A stretch of 29,196 nucleotides of DNA from Ophioceras dolichostomum (lineage: Eukaryota > Ascomycota > Sordariomycetes > Magnaporthales > Ophioceraceae). The notes under the pieces are model-generated. The model was given only the letters and a program-made list of their open reading frames with translations, did no database searches and was not told the origin of the DNA. Positions 21,662-29,196 of this stretch are shown piece by piece (the first letter of the stretch is position 1; the number at the start of each line of letters is the position of its first letter). The stretch is taken from positions 1-29,196 of the forward strand of contig PYST01000237.1 of the NCBI GenBank assembly GCA_003049485.1, read 5' to 3'. The translations under genes were made by a program, and so were the position numbers.

Positions 21662-24600
21662 ATGCGTCCCGAAGTCGAGCAGGAGCTTGCCCACACGCTT
21701 CTCGTGGAGCTCCTGGCTTACCAGTTCGCTTCCCCCGTTAGGTGGATCGAAACACAAGATGTCTTCCTCGCGGAGAAGACGGCCGAGAGAGTCGTCGAGA
21801 TTGGTCCAGCCGACACACTTGGTGGGATGGCGAGGCGCACCCTGGCTTCCAAGTACGAGGCCTACGATGCAGCCAAGTCGGTCCAGCGACAGATTCTCTG
21901 TTACAACAAGGATGCCAAGGAGATCTACTACGCTGCCGACCCAGCGGAGGAGGAGCCAGAGCCCACACCGGCGAGCTCGAGCAGCGCACCCGCTGCCGCT
22001 GCTGCTGGTGCCCCAACGGCTGCTGCTCCCGTCGCGGCTGCCCCTCCGCCCGCCAGCGCAGGCCCGGCAGCACAAGTACCTGACGCTCCGGTCCAGGCCG
22101 TCGAGATCGTGCGGGCCCTGATTGCGCAGAAGCTGAAGAAGCCGTTCTTGGACGTGCCATTGAGCAAAGCCATCAAAGATCTCGTTGGTGGTAAGTACCA
22201 GAGCCCGTACCTAGACAGAATGCCAGGGGTCGGAGTCCCGAAGGCGAGGAAGTGTCTTCAACCCTGCTGCATCCTTGAACAGATGACTGATGAATACCGT
22301 CGATTCCCTCCCTACAGGCAAGTCTACTCTCCAGAACGAAATCCTGGGCGACCTGGGTAAAGAATTCGGTTCCACCCCAGAGAAGCCCGAAGACACACCC
22401 TTGGATGAGCTCGGTGCGTCGATGCAGGCCACATTTGACGGCAGCTTGGGAAAGCAGTCGCAGGCCTTGATCGCCCGCCTGATATCGTCCAAGATGCCTG
22501 GCGGTTTCAACATCACAACTGCCCGGAAATACTTGGAGACGCGCTGGGGCCTTGGCCAAGGTCGGCAAGATGGAGCGCTGCTGCTCGCCATCACGATGGA
22601 GCCACCTGCACGGCTGGGTTCTGAGAACGACGCCAAGGCCTTCCTGGACGATGTTGCCCAGAAGTACGCTGCGAACGCGGGCGTAAGCCTGTCCACGGCT
22701 GCCGCTGCCGGCCCTGCTGGCGGTGCTGCCGGGGGCATGATGATGGATCCCGCAGCCCTCGACGCGTTGACCAAGGACCAGAGAGCTCTATTCAAGCAAC
22801 AGTTGGAGCTCCTCGCGAGGTACCTGAAGACGGACCTGCGCGCGGGCGACAAGGCTTTCCAGTCGTCACAGGAGTCGACCAACGTCCTCCAGTCCCAGAT
22901 CGACCTCTGGATGTCCGAGCACGGCGACTTCTACGCCGCCGGTATCGAGCCTGTCTTCAGCCCCCTCAAGGCCAGGACCTACGACTCCTACTGGAACTGG
23001 GCGCGTCAGGACGCGTTGAGCATGTACTACGACATCCTCTTCGGCAAGCTCAAGGCTGTCGACCGCGAGATTGTCAGCCGCTGCATCGCCATCATGAACC
23101 GGTCGAACCCCACGCTGCTAGAGTTCATGCAGTACCACATCGACAACTGCCCTACGGAGCGAGGCGAGACCTACATGCTAGCCAAGCAGCTCAGCACCCA
23201 GCTGATCGACAACTGCAGGGATGTGCTCGACGTGGCGCCCGTGTACAAGGACGTCGCCGTGCCCACCGGCCCCAAGACCACTGTGGACAAGCGTGGCAAC
23301 CTTAACTACGAGGAAGTGCCGCGTGCCAGCTGCCGCAAGCTGGAGCACTATGTCCAGCAGATGGCCGAGGGGGGCAAGATCTCCGAGTACGGGAACCGCA
23401 CCAAGGTGCAAAACGACCTTTCCCGCATCTATAAGCTCATCAAGCAGCAGCACACCCTGTCCAAGACGTCGCAGCTGGAGATCAAGTCGCTGTACAGCGA
23501 GGTCATCCGCTCGCTGGGCATGAACGAGAGTCAAATCATCCCCAAGGATGCCTCCAAGTCGCTCGGCGGCAAGCGTAGCAGCAGTGCGGTTAGGTCCGCC
23601 GGTCAGAAGGGCAAGATCGAGACGATTCCCTTCCTGCACCTCCGTCGCAAGGCCCCCAATGGCTGGGAGTACAGCAAGAAGCTCACGGGCCTGTACCTCG
23701 ACTGCCTGGAGCTCGCGGCCAAGTCGGGCGTGACATTCAAGGGCAAGTACGCGCTCATGACGGGCGCCGGTGCGGGCTCGATCGGCGCCGAGGTGCTGCA
23801 GGGTCTGATCAGCGGCGGCGCGCACGTCGTGGTCACGACCAGCCGCTACTCGCGTGAGGTCACCGAGTATTACCAGGCCATGTATGCCCGCTACGGCTCG
23901 CGCGGCTCACAGCTCGTGGTGGTTCCCTTCAACCAGGGCAGCAAGCAGGATGTGGAGGCCCTGGTGGACTACGTCTACGACACCAAGAATGGTCTAGGCT
24001 GGGACCTGGACTACATTGTGCCCTTCGCCGCCATCTCGGAGAATGGGCGCCAGATCGACGGCATCGACTCCAAGTCCGAGCTGGCCCACCGGATCATGCT
24101 CACGAACCTGCTCCGCCTGCTGGGCAATGTCAAGATCCAGAAGGCCAACCGCGGGTTCGAGACTCGTCCGGCCCAGGTCATCCTGCCGCTGTCACCCAAC
24201 CACGGCACCTTCGGCAACGACGGCCTCTACTCCGAGTCCAAGCTCGCGCTGGAGACCCTGTTCAACCGCTGGCACGCGGAGGACTGGGCGAACTACCTGA
24301 CAATCTGTGGCGCCATCATCGGCTGGACCCGCGGCACCGGCCTCATGTCGGGCAACAACGTCGTTGCTGAGGGTGTCGAGGCGTTCGGCGTCCGCACCTT
24401 CTCTCAGCAAGAGATGGCATTCAACCTCCTGGGTCTGATGTCGCCCACCATCGTCGACCTGTGCCAGATAGAGCCGGTGTTCGCCGACCTCAACGGCGGC
24501 CTGCAGTTCATCACCGACCTCAACGCGTGTATGACTAAGCTGCGCAAGAACATTATGGACGACAGCGAGTTGCGCAAGGCAGTCACCAAGGAGACGGCCA

Positions 24601-27496
24601 TCGAGGACAAGGTCGTGAACGGCGCGAACTCCGAGAACCTTTATAGGCAAAAGGTTGTCGAACCTCGCGCCAACATCAAGTTCAACTTCCCTCCTCTGCC
24701 GGACTGGGACAGCCAGGTTGCCCCTCTCAACGACCAGCTCAGGGGCATGGTCGACCTCGAGAAAGTCGTCGTGGTCACCGGCTTTGCCGAGGTCGGCCCC
24801 TGGGGCAACTCGCGCACTCGCTGGGAGATGGAAGCATACGGCGAGTTCTCGATCGAGGGCTGCGTCGAGATGGCCTGGGTCATGGGCCTCATCAAGAACC
24901 ACAACGGCGTGATCAAGGGCAGGCCGTACTCGGGCTGGGTCGACAGCAAGACGGGCGAGCCGGTGGACGACAAGGACATCAAGCCCAAGTACGAAAAGTT
25001 CATCCTGGAGCACTCCGGCATCCGCCTCATCGAGCCGGAGCTGTTCAACGGCTACGACCCCAACCGGAAGCAGCTGCTGCACGAGGTCGTGATCGAAGAG
25101 GACCTCGAGCCTTTCGAGACCTCCAAGGAGACGGCCGAGGAGTTCAAGCGTGAGCACGGCGAGAAGGTGGAGATCTTCGAGATCCCAGACAGCGGCCAAT
25201 ACACCGTCCGCCTCAAGAAGGGCGCCGGCCTCTGGATTCCCAAGGCTCTCCGGTTCGACCGTCTTGTGGCCGGCCAGATCCCCACGGGCTGGGATGCGAA
25301 GCGGTACGGCGTCCCGGATGATATCATCTCGCAGGTTGACCCCGTCGCTCTGTTCGTGCTGGTGTCCACCGTGGAGGCCCTCCTGTCGTCCGGTGTCACG
25401 GACCCGTACGAGTTCTACAAGTACGTCCACGTCTCCGAGGTGGGTAACTGCATCGGGTCGGGCATGGGCGGAACAGGGGCTCTGCGCGGGATGCACCGCG
25501 ACCGCTACCTGGACAAGCCGCTGCAGAACGACATCCTGCAGGAGTCCTTCATCAACACGATGGGCGCATGGGTCAACATGCTGCTGCTGTCCTCCTCTGG
25601 CCCCATCAAGACTCCTGTTGCCGCCTGCGCGACCGCGGTCGAGTCGCTCGACGTCGGCTACGAGACCATCATGGAGGGCAAGGCCCGTATCTGCCTGGTT
25701 GGCGGCTTCGACGACTTCGCCGAGGAGGGCTCATACGAGTTCGCCAACATGAAGGCGACCAGCAGCGCCGTGGACGAGTTCGCCCATGGACGCACGCCTA
25801 AGGAGATGTCGCGCCCCACGACCACCACTCGGAACGGCTTCATGGAGGCCCAGGGCTGTGGCATCCAGGTCGTCATGACGGCCAAGCTGGCTCTGGAGAT
25901 GGGCGTGCCAATCTATGGTATTGTTGCAATGACCACGACAGCGTCGGACAAGATTGGGCGGTCCGTCCCGGCCCCCGGTCAGGGTGTGCTGACGACGGCT
26001 CGTGAGAACGCTGGCAAGTTCCCGTCGCCTCTGCTCGACATCAACTACCGCCGCCGTCAGATCGAGAAGCGCAAGCGCCAGGTCTTCCAGTGGAAGGAGT
26101 CGGAGCTCGAGTACCTGTCGGAGGAGGTGGCAGCCATGAAGTCGAGCGGCGAGCAGTTCGACGAGAAGGCATACATCACCAGCCGGGCCAGCCATATCGA
26201 GAAGGAGGCGGCGAGGCAGGAGAAGGAGATCCTCCGCAGCCTGGGCAACAACTTCTGGAAGAGCGATCCCAGCATCGCTCCCCTTCGCGGTGCGCTGGCC
26301 ACATGGGGCCTCACGATCGACGACCTGGGCGTTGCTTCATTCCACGGTACCTCGACCAAGATGAACGACAAGAACGAGTCATCTGTCATCTGCCAGCAGC
26401 TGGGCCACCTGGGCCGCAAGAAGGGCAACGCGGTGCTGGGCATCTTCCAGAAGTACCTCACGGGCCACCCCAAGGGTGCCGCCGGCGCATGGATGATGAA
26501 CGGCTGCCTGCAGGTGCTCAACACTGGACTTGTGCCCGGCAACCGCAACGCCGACAACGTGGACGCTGCAATGGAGCAGTTCGACTACATTGTCTACCCG
26601 AGCCGCAGCCTGCAGACGGACGGCATCAAGGCCTTCTCGGTGACGTCGTTCGGCTTTGGCCAGAAGGGCGCGCAGGCCATCGGCGTCCACCCCAAGTATC
26701 TCTTCGCCACGCTCAGCCGCGCCACGTACGACGAGTACTGCGCCAAGGTCAAGGCCCGGCAGAAGAAGGCCTACCGCTACTTCCACAGCGGCATGATCAA
26801 CAACGCCCTCTTCGTGGCCAAGGACAAGCCCCCTTACACGGAGGAGCAGCTGAGCCAGGTGCTGCTCAACCCGGACGCACGCGTCAAGGAGAACAAGAAG
26901 ACGGCCCAGCTGTCCTACCCGAGCGACTTCATGAAGCTCGCGGAGAAGCAGGCGAAGGTCCAGACGCCGTCCGTGGTCGAGCTGGTGGAGAAGCTCGCCG
27001 AGCAGGCCCAGAGCCACAACACCCAGGTCGGCGTCGACTTCGAGGACCTGGAGGCCGTCAACGTCGACAACGACACCTTCATCGAGCGCAACTTCACGCC
27101 AGCCGAGATCGAGTACTGCCGCGGCTCCGCCAACCCGCGCGCGGCTTTCGCGGGCCGGTGGTCCGCCAAAGAGGCCGTGTTCAAGTCGCTCCGCGTGGAG
27201 AGCAAGGGCGCTGGGGCGCCGCTCAAGGACATCGAGATTCTGAGGGACATTACCGGCGCACCGACGGTCCAGGTAAGAGGAGCCGAAGCTCAGCTTTTCT
27301 CATTATCACGAGGTTCATTTATTTCAATTGAAAAGTTTAAAGAGATCGGTGGCTAACATGCATGTTTCCTCCGCCACAGCTTCACAATGATGCCGAGACG
27401 GCGTCGAAGGAGGCCCACATCAAGGGCATCAGCGTCTCGATTTCGCACACGGACACTCAGGCTATCGCCATTGCTGTGGCTACTGTCAGCTCTTGA
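21662..27496 (+). CDS. FAS2: Fatty acid synthase alpha subunit
   Basis: Alpha chain of the fungal FAS, 1866 aa (yeast 1887). Exons 21662-22190, 22318-27272 and 27380-27496. Intron 1 (22191-22317) uses GTAAGT, CTGAT and TACAG; intron 2 (27273-27379) uses GTAAGA, CTAAC (27353-27357) and CACAG. Order of parts: residues 1-95 complete the malonyl/palmitoyl transferase fold of beta; an Ala/Pro linker (about 97-140); acyl carrier domain with GGKS179 carrying phosphopantetheine; ketoreductase with TGAGAGSIG (658-666) and Y814SESK818; ketosynthase with C1280, H1519 and H1560; and a C-terminal phosphopantetheinyl transferase with GVD1750 and WSAKE1795. Exon 3 supplies the last 38 residues, including the SISHTD motif. 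The transferase domain is a mark of primary FAS. The ATG follows a GACAAG context and starts the conserved N-terminus directly. Confidence 0.97.
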
Positions 27497-29110
27497 GATG
27501 TTACACGGCGTTTCTAGACGGAAGAAGCCGACTTTGGTCAACAGCCCCCATGGAGTTATTTTGACACCCTCCCCAGTTCTTAGTATTACCGTCAACCATG
27601 TAATTTACACCTCTTTTATCCTATACGCGAAGATAACAAGGAGGACTAGTCGCCTGTTGGCACTTGGTTTATTTTTAACCCCTTTTTCCAATTATATCTC
27701 TCTTCCCCCAGCCTTTCCCAAGCCATAGTGCTTAATTAGGAGAGAAAAGCAACTGTGCGGGAGAAGTCAGGACGCACGGAGTAGTGAGGAGGACATCTCT
27801 ATCTGGTCTGAGCCGGAACACCCCGGGCTAGACACGCCTCCTCGGCCTTGTCTTATCCCACTTTCAGTACATCGATATTCGTGAGTTATAATGAATGGGG
27901 AAACAGGAGGTGCGGTTTTTTTATTTTTTTTATTTTTTTACTTGGTCGGCTTCGTTTTTCATCCCCTCGGTTTGCTCCCCCAACAGCCTTTCTATCCAGA
28001 AATCATCATTGCCCCTTTCCTACACCCTTTCATATGCCCTCGATAGAAGTGTCCTAAATGTCGCCAATGCGCTGCCATATTCCCCTACCCCTATCATATC
28101 ATCGTTATGGGCCTACACCGGACCTCACTGGGCCCGCCCATGCCGTATGTATCGAGATAGCAGGACCCCACGTGCTCACAACATCTGTCCCGCCTAGCGG
28201 GATGGACTGTGGTCAACCACTCTGTAACCTACCTAGGTACTTATTTGCAATCACTGCATCTCACGAAGCCCTGCTTTGCCTCTTTCTCCTGTGCTCCTGC
28301 GTTCATTCCACTTTCGGTTGTCAGCTGTGACCTAACAACAACAGGTGCCAGCTTGGAGAATTGGCTGTTCTGTCCTCTTTCTCTGACAGAGAGAGACAGA
28401 GAGAGGCGAACCGAGATCGATCTCGGGAGCTCGCTTTGTCGTGTGCTGGCCGGTTGATAACGGCACCAAAAACGTCACGGATTTGAATTCGGAAGTCAGC
28501 GTCATTGAGAATTACGGAGGGGAGATCGTAAATGAGAGCAAGGCGTATAATAGGGCTGCCGAGGGACGGATGAAATTCGTGAGCCCCCCAAGACGTTCCC
28601 ATTTCTGTTCCACTCGTAATATTTTGTAGACTGCAGACTACGTAGTATAATCGTCATCTCCCTCATCATTCTCATCATTCTCATCAGATTCATCCTGACA
28701 GTATGCTTGTCATCAGTACAATCGTCACCATCACCGTTCACCCGATAATGACGATCACTTTGCATACCTACGTGGCAAAGACTCCATCTGCAGTAGGATG
28801 TTGAATATTCACCCTCCTTATGAACGACAAAAAAGAGTGCCTGTGGGCTGTTGAAAAGAGGGTATCGGGAAATATTACTTCTTACACGCCCTATTAAGTC
28901 TTACAGAAGACACGCACACAGCAAATACTGCAGCAACCGCATACACAACAAGGCTGGCCTGCTTTTAAAACTCCTCGGGAACGACTCCTAAGGAACGAAC
29001 GCCCACCATCTTTTGCGCCTACTCCCAGCACATAATGGGGTGCCTCCTATACTCCCCAGAATACCTCGAAACACGATTGGGCAGTACCCTCTTTTCAAAC
29101 GGCACAGAAC

Positions 29111-29112
<2 letters not shown>
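27497..29112. other. Intergenic region, no gene recognised
   Basis: The first few hundred bases are probably the FAS alpha 3' UTR. Beyond that only short unsupported ORFs occur. Visible structures are a T-rich tract at 27916-27940, an ACCTACCTAGGTAC motif at 28227-28240, a GA-rich patch at 28387-28405 beside a 16-bp palindrome at 28411-28426, and short CTCATCATT repeats at about 28661-28686. No RNA gene or mobile element was recognised. Confidence 0.5.
28411..28426. repeat. 16-bp perfect palindrome
   Basis: CCGAGATCGATCTCGG is fully self-complementary and lies directly after a short GA-rich run. It could be a dimeric protein-binding site or chance; no adjoining gene is evident. Confidence 0.85.

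Positions 29113-29196
<84 letters not shown>
29113..29196. repeat. (GA)n microsatellite running off the window
   Basis: An uninterrupted GA dinucleotide tract of 84 bases (42 units) fills the end of the window, so its true length is unknown. Such a tract commonly marks an assembly break. Confidence 0.97.

Noticed and set aside
24192..25496. 434-codon minus-strand open frame opposite FAS alpha
   Set aside because: Antisense shadow of the ketoreductase-ketosynthase coding region; no domain and no separate promoter or splice structure.
12870..27496. FAS pair as part of a secondary-metabolite cluster (as in sterigmatocystin-type clusters)
   Set aside because: The alpha chain has a complete phosphopantetheinyl transferase domain and near-yeast lengths, and no polyketide synthase, P450 or tailoring gene lies in the window.
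29036..29196. Plus-strand ATG frame running into the GA tract (alternating Glu-Arg)
   Set aside because: The openness is produced by the dinucleotide repeat itself; there is no domain and no end within the window.

Overview
This is nuclear DNA from a filamentous ascomycete (Pezizomycotina), most likely a Sordariomycete. The evidence is short introns with GTAAGT/GTATGT/GTGCGT donors and CTAAC- or CTGAT-like branch sites, GC-rich coding regions with strong codon bias, and the two fungal fatty-acid synthase (FAS) subunit genes lying divergently side by side. The taxonomic guess is inference; the spliced gene models were worked out by hand from the sequence.

Layout: (1) 1-1886, promoter and long leader of a bZIP gene, with a TATA box near 1268, candidate leader introns and small upstream ORFs. 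(2) 1887-2864 (+), an intronless 325-aa bZIP transcription factor. (3) 2865-5171, intergenic, nothing recognised. (4) 5172-6187 (-), a three-exon, 265-aa four-helix membrane protein of MARVEL type with a Pro/Gln-rich tail. (5) 6188-9329, intergenic, with one small 12-bp tandem repeat. (6) 9330-11031 (-), a two-exon guanine deaminase (514 aa). (7) 11032-12869, intergenic. (8) 12870-19281 (-), FAS beta subunit (2111 aa, two coding exons plus a probable leader intron). (9) 19282-21661, the shared FAS intergenic promoter region. (10) 21662-27496 (+), FAS alpha subunit (1866 aa, three exons). (11) 27497-29196, intergenic, ending inside a GA microsatellite of at least 42 units.

The two FAS genes encode the two chains of the cytosolic type I fungal synthase (alpha6-beta6). 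The beta chain carries acetyltransferase, enoyl reductase, dehydratase and malonyl/palmitoyl transferase. The alpha chain carries the acyl carrier domain, ketoreductase, ketosynthase and a C-terminal phosphopantetheinyl transferase. All catalytic motifs looked for are present, and together with the transferase domain this points to the primary-metabolism FAS rather than a secondary-metabolite copy. Guanine deaminase belongs to purine salvage; the bZIP and MARVEL-type proteins have no evident link to the FAS pair.

No mobile element, RNA gene or undescribed multi-gene system was recognised. The most interesting observations are intron placements at functional hotspots of the FAS genes (next to the pantetheine serine, inside the transferase domain, and across an upstream ATG of the beta gene), a bZIP zipper with asparagine in four consecutive core positions, and a TACCTA/TAGGTA motif recurring in nearly every non-coding gap.
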